Of a stretch of DNA of 10,901 nucleotides, positions 1 through 6,199 are shown piece by piece; within the stretch, counting starts at the first letter, position 1, and each line of letters begins with the position of its first letter. This DNA comes from an uncultured Anaerovibrio sp. (lineage in GTDB: Bacteria; Bacillota; Negativicutes; Selenomonadales; Selenomonadaceae): assembly GCA_902785445.1 (NCBI GenBank), contig CACZYN010000038.1, positions 455 through 11,355 on the forward strand, in the 5' to 3' direction. The notes beneath the pieces were generated by a model. It saw nothing but the letters and a program-made list of their open reading frames with translations. It was not told the origin of the DNA and made no database searches. The position numbers and the translations under genes were made by a program.

Positions 1-60
1 GAGGATGAAAACCCTGATGAAAATGATTGGGACTACAGCAAGTATAAGAAAAATTGGTAA
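1..60 (+). CDS. 3' end of an upstream gene, product unknown
   Basis: Reading from base 1 in frame 1 gives 19 sense codons ending in TAA at 58-60. The visible tail is acidic and then aromatic/basic (EDENPDENDWDYSKYKKNW). The gene starts outside the window, so its function cannot be told from this fragment. It is supported by the intrinsic terminator that begins 14 bases after the stop codon. A charged, low-complexity tail like this is not diagnostic of any family. Confidence 0.7.
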   Translation, partial: EDENPDENDWDYSKYKKNW

Positions 61-73
61 TAGGCTTTATTTT

Positions 74-109
74 GGTGTCTGCATTGCAGGCACCATTCTT
101 TTATTTTTT
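74..109 (+). terminator. Intrinsic terminator of the upstream gene
   Basis: A 9-bp stem, GGTGTCTGC (74-82) with GCAGGCACC (86-94), contains one G-T wobble and an ATT loop. It is followed by a T-rich tract ATTCTTTTATTTTTT (95-109). It lies 14 bases after the TAA of the upstream gene and before the next promoter. Confidence 0.85.
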
Positions 110-119
110 CAGAACTTTC

Positions 120-149
120 TTTACAATTTTTTATGTAATGTTGTAAAAT
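120..149 (+). promoter_or_regulatory. Probable sigma-A promoter of the lipoprotein gene
   Basis: TTTACA (120-125) and TAAAAT (144-149) are separated by 18 bp, each one mismatch from consensus. Transcription would start near 156, giving a leader of about 80 nt. The two elements are partly embedded in an inverted repeat, TTTACAA (120-126) and TTGTAAA (141-147). A second palindrome, TTTATTA-AC-TAATAAA (150-165), covers the expected start site. Either could be an operator, though AT-rich dyads also arise by chance. Confidence 0.55.
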
Positions 150-235
150 TTTATTAACTAATAAAGTGGAATAGGTGTGATCGGTCATAATCCCGCAAGG
201 GAAATAATACAACAAAATAAGAGGAGGATTTTTTA

Positions 236-1231
236 ATGCAAAATGGTAGCTTGGCAAAACGTTTAGCAGTGGGTTTGTTGACTGGTATCGTTTCTGTGGC
301 CTTACTTGCAGGTTGTGGGGGAAGCAAGGATAAAGGTGCGCAAAATGATCCACCAAAAATCGAGGTTCCGGCTCGGGAGCCAGTTTCTACAACACCAACA
401 ATGACCTTCAAGTTTGGTGAAACCGAGGCTAAGGTCTACGAGTTGACTGGTGTTGATTTATCTAAGTATATTCGTACCGGAAAGATTGTAACATGCGGAG
501 ATGCTATCTTCTTCCATACGGATAGTGCCAATGAAGCGGACAAACATCAGCATTTGCGCAGGGTCACTGTTAAACATGAAACCATTTCAGACTTGACTGA
601 TATGGGACAGAGCGGTGATATCGCTGAACTTGCAACAAACGGTAAGCTTGTTATATGGCAGAGCAGCCGTGAGGTGACCAAAAAAGATAAGCTGATGATT
701 TATGATGGCAAAGACATCAAGGAAGGCGGCAAATGGTGGTCCAGACTTATAGGTGATCCAGACAGTGATAATTTCTATTACATGTATGGAGATGACTTAA
801 CCGTCGCCAAGCTGGATAATGGCGAACTAAAGGATGCAAATGTGGTTCTCAAGGATATGCAGGCACTGCCAGGTTACGAAAATGCCGGACTGGGTCCAGT
901 TTGCGTATCCAAGGATGAAATTTATATCCGTCGGGTTACCAGAAAGGACGAGAAGGACACCCATGTACTGGTTGCCTTTGATAAAAATACTGGTAAGGAA
1001 CTGCGCCAGTATGATGGCTTAAGTGAACTGCCACGTGGCTGGGCCGTTACCGAAAACTATGTAATTCATTCCGGCTCCAAGGGTGAATTCCGGGTATTTG
1101 ATCGGCGCAATGGCAAGATTTTAGGCGATGTTAAAATTGAGATGCGGCCATTCGCCCTTTGGACCGTCAAAGGCAACGATGTCATTGTTTATGATGACCG
1201 GGCTAAAAAGCTTTATCGTATCGACTTTTAA
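236..1231 (+). CDS. Secreted lipoprotein with propeller-like C-terminal half
   Basis: This 331-residue protein has a lipoprotein signal peptide: K8-R9, a hydrophobic stretch to about residue 25, and the lipobox LLAGC with Cys27 as the expected lipidated residue. A Gly/Ser/Lys linker follows, so the mature protein should be anchored on the outer face of the cytoplasmic membrane (or in the outer membrane if the host is a diderm). The mature part contains several beta-rich repeats of the type 'D-x-x-x-G-K' plus a hydrophobic strand, for example near 'FDKNTGKEL', 'FDRRNGKIL' and 'YDDRAKKLYRI'. These resemble blades of a PQQ/WD-type beta-propeller. No catalytic motif is seen, and I do not recognise a named family. 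The start is fixed by GAGGAGG (221-227) eight bases before ATG 236. It is monocistronic, with a promoter upstream and a terminator 11 bp after the stop. The function is unknown; a binding or scaffold role is inference. Confidence 0.9.
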   Translation: MQNGSLAKRLAVGLLTGIVSVALLAGCGGSKDKGAQNDPPKIEVPAREPVSTTPTMTFKFGETEAKVYELTGVDLSKYIRTGKIVTCGDAIFFHTDSANEADKHQHLRRVTVKHETISDLTDMGQSGDIAELATNGKLVIWQSSREVTKKDKLMIYDGKDIKEGGKWWSRLIGDPDSDNFYYMYGDDLTVAKLDNGELKDANVVLKDMQALPGYENAGLGPVCVSKDEIYIRRVTRKDEKDTHVLVAFDKNTGKELRQYDGLSELPRGWAVTENYVIHSGSKGEFRVFDRRNGKILGDVKIEMRPFALWTVKGNDVIVYDDRAKKLYRIDF

Positions 1232-1242
1232 TGTTTAAAATT

Positions 1243-1292
1243 AGAGGCTGTTCTTCTTGGATGGATTTCCATCCTGGAGCAGCCTCTTTTTT
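1243..1292 (+). terminator. Intrinsic terminator of the lipoprotein gene
   Basis: The outer stem AGAGGCTG (1243-1250) pairs with CAGCCTCT (1280-1287). An apical stem GGATGGA (1259-1265) pairs with TCCATCC (1268-1274), with an imperfect internal segment between them. A T-run (to 1292) follows. It begins 11 bp after the TAA of the lipoprotein gene. Confidence 0.9.
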
Positions 1293-1337
1293 GTGCCTTC
1301 GATTAGTTATTTGCTGGTTTTTTTCATATTAAGGTTA

Positions 1338-1343
1338 TATAAT
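1338..1343 (+). promoter_or_regulatory. Candidate -10 box for mgsA
   Basis: A perfect TATAAT lies 28 bp before the mgsA start codon and downstream of the preceding terminator. No good -35 sits at 16-18 bp; TGGTTT (1315-1320) is the best at 17 bp, and TTGCTG (1311-1316) is too far away at 21 bp. A promoter is needed here by context, but the -35 assignment is weak. Confidence 0.5.
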
Positions 1344-1370
1344 TACAGAAAAGAAAAGGAGATGATTTAC

Positions 1371-1760
1371 ATGCAGACTATTGCTTTGATTGCCCATGAT
1401 AAGAAGAAGGAAGAAATGCTGGAATTTGTGGAGCAGCATATTGATTTGTTGCAGGGCTGCCATCTTATTGCCACCAATACCACCGGAACCAAAATAAAGG
1501 ACAAATTCGGTATTGAGGTAGAAACTGTTATGTCCGGTCCATTGGGCGGTGACCAGCAGATTGGTGCGAAGGTAGCCATGGGGGAAGTAGATTATGTAAT
1601 ATTCCTGCGTGACCCATTGACCTCCCAGCCTCATGAGCCAGATATCAACGCTCTGCTGAGACTGTGTGATGTACATAATGTTCCTTTGGCCACCAATAAA
1701 ATGAGCGGTCATATTATGCTCAAATACGTATCCATTGAACAGACTGTGGCCAGTAATTAA
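1371..1760 (+). CDS. mgsA: Methylglyoxal synthase
   Basis: This 129-residue protein converts dihydroxyacetone phosphate to methylglyoxal and phosphate, a cytoplasmic bypass that relieves sugar-phosphate build-up. The family's phosphate-binding and catalytic residues are all in place with an offset of 10 from E. coli MgsA: H9, K13, T35, T38, S55-G56, the catalytic Asp61 in GPLGGDQQ, H88 and D91 in QPHEPDI. The motif usually written ATGTTG is ATNTTG here, a mild variation. ATG 1371 is chosen because GGAG (1358-1361) is nine bases upstream. The open frame extends back to 1257, but that part overlaps the preceding terminator and encodes an unrelated hydrophobic stretch. A kinase gene starts two bases after the stop, so the two are probably co-transcribed. 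Confidence 0.97.
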   Translation: MQTIALIAHDKKKEEMLEFVEQHIDLLQGCHLIATNTTGTKIKDKFGIEVETVMSGPLGGDQQIGAKVAMGEVDYVIFLRDPLTSQPHEPDINALLRLCDVHNVPLATNKMSGHIMLKYVSIEQTVASN

Positions 1761-1762
1761 GC

Positions 1763-2362
1763 ATGGAAAGCTCTAGTATCTATAATAAGCTAATTGATCA
1801 CATTTCCAAGCTTGTTACCCAACAAGCCAATAAACGGACAATTGTGGCCATAGATGGGCGCTGTGGGGCTGGTAAAACCACCTTGGCAAATTATCTGCAG
1901 GAAAAAACAGGTGCGATGGTATTTCGCATGGATGATTATTTCTTGCGGCCAGAGCAGCGAACAGCCCAGCGTTTGGATATTCCCGGCGAAAATGTGGATC
2001 ATGAACGTTTTGGGGCTGAAATATTGAAACCGTTACTAGCAGGAGCTGAAGAAGTCTCCTATCAGCGCTTTAACTGCCAAACTCAGTCTTTGGAAGAAAA
2101 AATACAGGTAAAACCAGGAAAGCTGTGTATTGTGGAAGGCTCCTACAGTTGTCATCCTGCCTTGATGAGTATGTACGATTACCGCATATTCATGACTGTT
2201 TCCCCTGAAGAACAGATGAAGAGAATTCTTCGGCGAAATGGTCCCCTGGGGGCCAAAATCTTTGAAGCTCGCTGGATCCCCCTGGAGGAGAAATACTTTT
2301 CCATGTGCGCCATAGAAGAACATTGTGACTGTACTTTGGATACTACTACAATACAAAATTAA
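1763..2362 (+). CDS. Uridine kinase-like P-loop kinase
   Basis: This is a 199-residue cytoplasmic P-loop kinase of the phosphoribulokinase/uridine kinase superfamily. A Walker A motif GRCGAGKT is at residues 32-39. The acidic pair in RMDDYF (D57-D58) and the 'NVDHERF' segment (77-83) match the nucleoside-binding region. 'VEGSY' (124-128) is the strand-end Glu motif of this superfamily, and an Arg-rich lid (RILRRNG) lies near 154-160. It probably phosphorylates uridine or a related small alcohol with NTP. The exact substrate cannot be told, since this short 'uridine kinase family' branch differs from canonical Udk. No Shine-Dalgarno is obvious before ATG 1763, which lies two bases after the mgsA stop, so translation is probably coupled to mgsA. 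No terminator is visible after the gene; the trpD promoter begins eight bases downstream. Confidence 0.88.
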   Translation: MESSSIYNKLIDHISKLVTQQANKRTIVAIDGRCGAGKTTLANYLQEKTGAMVFRMDDYFLRPEQRTAQRLDIPGENVDHERFGAEILKPLLAGAEEVSYQRFNCQTQSLEEKIQVKPGKLCIVEGSYSCHPALMSMYDYRIFMTVSPEEQMKRILRRNGPLGAKIFEARWIPLEEKYFSMCAIEEHCDCTLDTTTIQN

Positions 2363-2370
2363 CATTTTTC

Positions 2371-2399
2371 TTGACAAATAGTTTAGTTTGCTGTTTAAT
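2371..2399 (+). promoter_or_regulatory. Sigma-A promoter of the T-box/trpD unit
   Basis: A perfect TTGACA (2371-2376) and TTTAAT (2394-2399) are separated by 17 bp, giving an expected start near 2406. It lies eight bases after the kinase stop codon. Read-through from the kinase gene would also enter the T-box leader and so come under the same attenuation. Confidence 0.85.
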
Positions 2400-2405
2400 A
2401 CAAAC

Positions 2406-2698
2406 AGGTTCAAATTTAATATTGAACAAACCTATGATGTGGAGATCAAGCAAAAGGGGCACTCACAGAGAGTCCGGGTAGCTGGGAGCCGGATAGAACG
2501 CTGATTTGTAAATGGACCACAGAGGGCATGATGAAATGCGACTTAGGTTGCAGAGTATCTCATGACGTGCTGGCATACGTTAGTTGCCGGGGATATGTTG
2601 GTATCCTGCTGAGTGTGTGAAGTCGCAAATCTAGGTGGCACCACGGGAATGGTTAATTCTCGCCCTTGATGATAGTTATATCATTGAGGGCGTTTTTA
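2406..2698 (+). promoter_or_regulatory. T-box riboswitch, tRNA-Trp specific
   Basis: This leader senses uncharged tRNA and controls transcription into trpD. Stem I is recognisable: GTGG (2439-2442) pairs with CCAC (2517-2520) at the specifier-loop base, ATCAAGC pairs with GCTGAT (one bulge), an AGAGAG element is present, and the distal TCCGG...CCGGA hairpin has a GGG/GGAGCC loop. The specifier context GTAAA-TGG-ACC places UGG (Trp) at 2513-2515. The T-box sequence is AGGTGGCACCACGGG (2633-2647). Its UGGC (2636-2639) should pair with the 3' GCCA of a tRNA whose discriminator base is G, as in bacterial tRNA-Trp. The antiterminator stem is CGGGAAT (2644-2650) with ATTCTCG (2656-2662), plus AGG with CCT (2664-2666). 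It excludes the terminator. When uncharged tRNA-Trp binds, trpD should be transcribed. Confidence 0.95.
2661..2698 (+). terminator. T-box regulated attenuator terminator
   Basis: CGCCCTTGATGAT (2661-2673) pairs with ATCATTGAGGGCG (2680-2692) as a 13-bp stem with two G-U wobbles. The loop is AGTTAT, and TTTTTATT follows. Its 5' arm overlaps the 3' arm of the antiterminator (to 2666), which is the mutually exclusive switch expected of a T-box. Confidence 0.93.
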
Positions 2699-2756
2699 TT
2701 TGTTCACACTTCGGTCAGGCTGCGGGAAAGTTGGTAAGTTGAAAGGAGCAAAACAA

Positions 2757-3782
2757 ATGATTAGGGAAGCAATTGAAAAAATCGTAAGAAAAGAAGATTT
2801 GACCTATGACGAAGCTTACACCGTCATGAATGAAATTATGAAGGGGGAGACCTCACAAACCCAAAATGCCGCATTTTTGGCAGCTCTATCCACTAAGAGT
2901 ACACGGGCAGAAACCATAGCAGAAATTTCAGGCTGTGCAGCTGCCATGCGAGAGCTGGCTACACCGGTTCCACATCCTGGGTTAAAGGTTTTGGAAATTG
3001 TAGGTACTGGTGGCGACCGTTCCAATACTTTTAATATCTCTACCACCTCGGCTTTTGTAATAGCTGCAGCAGGGGTTAAGGTGGCCAAGCATGGTAATCG
3101 TGCTGCGTCCTCCAAATCCGGTACAGCAGATGTACAGGAAGCTTTAGGAGTAAATATTCAGCAGAGTCCGGAAAAGGCTCTGGAAATGCTTAATGGTTGC
3201 GGTATGTGTTTCCTCTTTGCCCAGAAATATCACAGTTCCATGAAATATGTTGGTCCAATCCGCAAAGAGCTGGGCTTTAGAACGGTATTTAACATTCTTG
3301 GCCCACTGACAAATCCTGCCAATCCGGATTTTTTCCTGTTGGGGGTTTATGATGAGTATCTGGTAGAGCCTGTGGCCAAGGTTTTGGACAAGTTAGGCGT
3401 AAGCAATGCCGTAGTAGTTCATGGCAAGGATCGCCTTGATGAGGTATCACCAAGTGCGCCAACTACTGTCTGTGAACTGAAGAACGGTTATTATCGTACC
3501 ACTCAAATTTGCCCGGAGGATTTCGGACTGGTACGAGGCACCAAGGATGAGCTGGTAGGGGGTACCGCTGAAGAAAATGCGGATATTACTAAGGGTATCC
3601 TTTCAGGCAAAATACAAGGCACCAAGCGTAATGCTGTATTAATGAATGCCGGTTTGGCATTATACGTAGCTCAAAAAGCTCCAACAATGCAGGCAGGTAT
3701 CGATTTGGCAGCGGAGATGATCGACTCCGGGAAAGCCCATAAAACTTTGGAAGCTTATATTAAACAGTCTAATGAGGCATAA
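2757..3782 (+). CDS. trpD: Anthranilate phosphoribosyltransferase
   Basis: This 341-residue enzyme transfers phosphoribose from PRPP to anthranilate, the second committed step of tryptophan synthesis, in the cytoplasm. The diagnostic motifs occur in order: GTGGD (83-87), NISTTS (93-98), KHGNR (111-115), SSKSG (118-122), the RKELGFRTVFNILGPLTNPA stretch beginning at R169, and the Mg-binding D228-E229 in KDRLDEVSP. The length is normal for the family. ATG 2757 follows AAAGGAG (2742-2748). An in-frame extension to 2700 is rejected because it reaches back to the terminator and has no ribosome binding site. The gene is single: a T-box leader precedes it and a terminator starts eight bases after the stop, so its expression should follow tRNA-Trp charging. 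The other trp genes are not in this window. Confidence 0.97.
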   Translation: MIREAIEKIVRKEDLTYDEAYTVMNEIMKGETSQTQNAAFLAALSTKSTRAETIAEISGCAAAMRELATPVPHPGLKVLEIVGTGGDRSNTFNISTTSAFVIAAAGVKVAKHGNRAASSKSGTADVQEALGVNIQQSPEKALEMLNGCGMCFLFAQKYHSSMKYVGPIRKELGFRTVFNILGPLTNPANPDFFLLGVYDEYLVEPVAKVLDKLGVSNAVVVHGKDRLDEVSPSAPTTVCELKNGYYRTTQICPEDFGLVRGTKDELVGGTAEENADITKGILSGKIQGTKRNAVLMNAGLALYVAQKAPTMQAGIDLAAEMIDSGKAHKTLEAYIKQSNEA

Positions 3783-3789
3783 TAAATAA

Positions 3790-3842
3790 AAAAGGCAGTA
3801 ATGTCAGCACATCCCTTAGAGGTTGCTACGTTACTGCCTTTT
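3790..3842. terminator. Bidirectional terminator between trpD and the cyclase gene
   Basis: AAAAGGCAGTAA (3790-3801) pairs perfectly with TTACTGCCTTTT (3831-3842). Pairing continues inward through TGT and, after one bulged C, AGCA (3806-3809) with TGCT (3824-3827). The arms give a U-tract on both strands: TTTT plus AGTG for trpD, and TTTTTTATTTATT on the minus strand for the convergent cyclase gene. It therefore serves both genes. Confidence 0.93.
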
Positions 3843-3864
3843 AGTGTGTAATAATATAACTAAG

Positions 3865-6063
3865 TTAGTGTTTTCTGCGATCAAGACCGGACCGTTTATA
3901 ATACTCAGCCTTATCATTGTACATTTCTTGATCTGCCAGTTTTATCATATCATTAATGGTGATGGCTTTGTTTGTTAGATTATCTGCAGTACCAATGGAT
4001 ACGGATAAATTTTCAACTAATTCACCGGTCCAGGAATTAAAGGAATCCTTTAAGCGCTGCATGATGTCAGGCCACTCACTACTATCTGAATCCAACATAG
4101 CCATAAATTCATCGCCACCGACTCGATATACCTTGCCATGAGGAGCTAAAATTGTATTCATACATTGTGCTGCACCAATAATAAGTTCATCCCCAGCTTC
4201 ATGTCCGATACTGTCATTGGCCTTCTTTAAGCCATTTAAGTCCATAGCGATAACCAAAAGCTCTTTGCTGGATTCCTCATTACCAATATCATCCCAATCC
4301 TCATTGAAGCTGCGACGATTAAACAATCCCGTAAGACCATCCCGATGGGCAATATATTCCATCCGTTTTTTGTTTCGATGGATAAGATAGATATATGCCA
4401 AGAGGCCACTGATTATGGCAAAAATAATACTTGTGATAATAATGGACATTATCATATGCTGCATAATATAATCCCTGAAGGTCATATTGAACATTTTGCC
4501 AGTGTAGGTATAGGTGGAGGTAAAGGCGAAATCCGCCGGTAAATTGGTTATACCCCGATTTAATATGGACAGCAATTCGTTATTGCCTCGTTTTACAGCG
4601 AAACTACGACTACTGTACTCCTTTAGACTGGCTGCACTAAGTTCGCTGTATTCAGCATGCATTAGATAACCATCCTTGCGGAATTGATTCAGGATACATG
4701 CATCAACCTCATCGTTTTTGACGGCATCCAATAAATCTTCTATTTTGTTATAATAAACTATTTTTGCATCCGGGAAATGGGAGTGAATATACAAATCACC
4801 CACAGAATTACCCTTAACCGCACCCATCTTTTTTAGTTGCAGATCAGAAAATGAATCATTATATACTAAGTACATAGGAGCGGATATAACCTCACTGGAC
4901 AAAAAGATATCACTTCGCTCAGCTCTGGCCACATCATTGTTTATTGGAAATGCCACATCTATAGTTTTAGTCTGCAGGGCTGCTATTAAAGATTCATAGG
5001 TTTTATACGGAACGTAGGAAAAGCGCACTTTATCGTTTAGATATAGCTGCTTCACGATCTCGTCCATGATATCCGTTATGATACCTGTCACCTGGCCATT
5101 TGCATCCGTATCAGAGAACGGAAGATAATTATCCAAATACCCCACTACTACAACAGGATGCTCACTGAGCCAGGCCATTTCATCCGTTTGCAATACAGCA
5201 CTTACTGATAATTGAGTAAAATATTTATCCGATAATTGCTTGGTAAAATAGGAATTAGTAGAATTAATCTTACCTAAAGCCAGATTGAGGTCCTCTACCA
5301 AGTCTGGACGTTTCTTGTTGACCGCTAAATAATAATCTGACTGACCTATTTTAGCCACAGGAACCATATGTTGATCAGACCGTACGGAGTTATCAGTGTC
5401 GACAGTTGCATCGATTTTCCGGGATAAGAAATCCGCGAAGCGACTTTCATTACCAGTATAAGTAACGATGGTAAGTTGATGGTCTCCCTCAATATTCCAG
5501 GTCCGTAACATATCTTCCATTATGGTATTTTTATTAACACTAACCCTATGACCATTCAGTCCTAACATACCTTTACCGGCAATAGGATGATCATCAAAAG
5601 CAAAAATATAATAATTTTCTGAGCCCATAGCGTAATCAGGGAACAGAATGTTTTGCATCCGCTCAGGAGTTTTGGAAACTCCCGCCATCAAATCAACTTC
5701 GCCGTTATACAGCATCTGCAGGATTGTATTCCAATCACCATAAACATATACATAATCCCAGTTGGTATAATAAGATACCCGTTGAAGATAATCATAAGCC
5801 AATCCAGTCTTTAAAATCTCATCATTCATGCCTTCCATAAAATTGGGACTATAAACGTAGCCCACCCGAACCGACTTTGTCATTTTTCCATACTTATAGT
5901 TGGGAGAAGCTACAACCGTATTGTTGTCAATTGGTGTCTGCTGTATAGAATCAATCAGAAAAAAGGACAAAATTGCCACAGCAAAAAAGCACATCGCAAA
6001 CCATAACGGTCGGCAAAGCTTTGTAAATCGTCTATGAATATTAGTAAATAACGAATACTTCAT
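3865..6063 (-). CDS. Membrane diguanylate cyclase with tandem solute-binding sensor domains
   Basis: This 732-residue signalling protein probably makes cyclic di-GMP from two GTP. An N-terminal membrane segment (about 20-40) leads to two periplasmic-binding-protein (SBP family 3) domains in tandem. The first runs from about residue 60 to 285 ('SVRVGYVYSPNF...'). The second runs from about 300 to 525, beginning 'HPVVVVGYLDNYLPF'. A second membrane helix (about 537-562) connects to a cytoplasmic GGDEF domain (about 567-732). The domain has 'DGLTGLFNRRSF', 'MDLNGLKKANDSIGHEAGDE' and an intact RVGGDEF active site with GGDEF at 649-653. No RxxD inhibitory site is seen at the usual place five residues before GGDEF (APHG there), and no EAL domain is present. 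The sensor part probably binds an amino acid or similar small solute; the ligand is unknown. The start follows GAGG (6072-6075 on the minus strand) at eight bases. It is convergent with trpD and divergent from pepD. Confidence 0.93.
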   Translation of the reverse strand: MKYSLFTNIHRRFTKLCRPLWFAMCFFAVAILSFFLIDSIQQTPIDNNTVVASPNYKYGKMTKSVRVGYVYSPNFMEGMNDEILKTGLAYDYLQRVSYYTNWDYVYVYGDWNTILQMLYNGEVDLMAGVSKTPERMQNILFPDYAMGSENYYIFAFDDHPIAGKGMLGLNGHRVSVNKNTIMEDMLRTWNIEGDHQLTIVTYTGNESRFADFLSRKIDATVDTDNSVRSDQHMVPVAKIGQSDYYLAVNKKRPDLVEDLNLALGKINSTNSYFTKQLSDKYFTQLSVSAVLQTDEMAWLSEHPVVVVGYLDNYLPFSDTDANGQVTGIITDIMDEIVKQLYLNDKVRFSYVPYKTYESLIAALQTKTIDVAFPINNDVARAERSDIFLSSEVISAPMYLVYNDSFSDLQLKKMGAVKGNSVGDLYIHSHFPDAKIVYYNKIEDLLDAVKNDEVDACILNQFRKDGYLMHAEYSELSAASLKEYSSRSFAVKRGNNELLSILNRGITNLPADFAFTSTYTYTGKMFNMTFRDYIMQHMIMSIIITSIIFAIISGLLAYIYLIHRNKKRMEYIAHRDGLTGLFNRRSFNEDWDDIGNEESSKELLVIAMDLNGLKKANDSIGHEAGDELIIGAAQCMNTILAPHGKVYRVGGDEFMAMLDSDSSEWPDIMQRLKDSFNSWTGELVENLSVSIGTADNLTNKAITINDMIKLADQEMYNDKAEYYKRSGLDRRKH

Positions 6064-6138
6064 AAGACATACCTCATTAAGATATGGACTATATTTAAGA
6101 AACTAAAATTGTTACTACAGTAAACTTATTTTATCTAT

Positions 6139-6167
6139 ATTATATATTAAATCTATAAAAATGTAAG
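6139..6167 (-). promoter_or_regulatory. Probable promoter of the diguanylate cyclase gene
   Basis: On the minus strand CTTACA (6167-6162) and a perfect TATAAT (6144-6139) are 17 bp apart, predicting a start near 6132 and a leader of about 70 nt. An alternative pair, TTGACC (6183-6178) with TTTTAT (6160-6155) at 17 bp, has a better -35 but a poor -10. Confidence 0.6.
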
Positions 6168-6171
6168 TAAT

Positions 6172-6194
6172 AAACAGGGTCAATAGTCCTGTTT
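6172..6194. promoter_or_regulatory. Seven-bp dyad next to the cyclase promoter
   Basis: AAACAGG (6172-6178) and CCTGTTT (6188-6194) form a perfect inverted repeat with a 9-bp centre. It sits just upstream of the cyclase -35 and would overlap the alternative TTGACC. This position suits a regulator binding site; a small hairpin in a read-through transcript is the other reading. The regulator is unknown. Confidence 0.4.
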
Positions 6195-6199
6195 CTGAA

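Noticed and set aside
191..202. TCCC-GCAA-GGGA mini-hairpin with a GNRA loop in the lipoprotein leader
   Set aside because: Only four base pairs, with no surrounding aptamer-like conservation; it could be chance.
1257..1370. N-terminal extension of mgsA
   Set aside because: It starts inside the upstream terminator and has no homology to the family; the ribosome binding site favours 1371.
2036..2413. Minus-strand open frame over the kinase gene and trpD promoter
   Set aside because: It is the shadow of a well-supported kinase gene and shows no recognisable domain or start signal.
2700..2756. N-terminal extension of trpD
   Set aside because: It begins within the T-tract of the attenuator and lacks a ribosome binding site.
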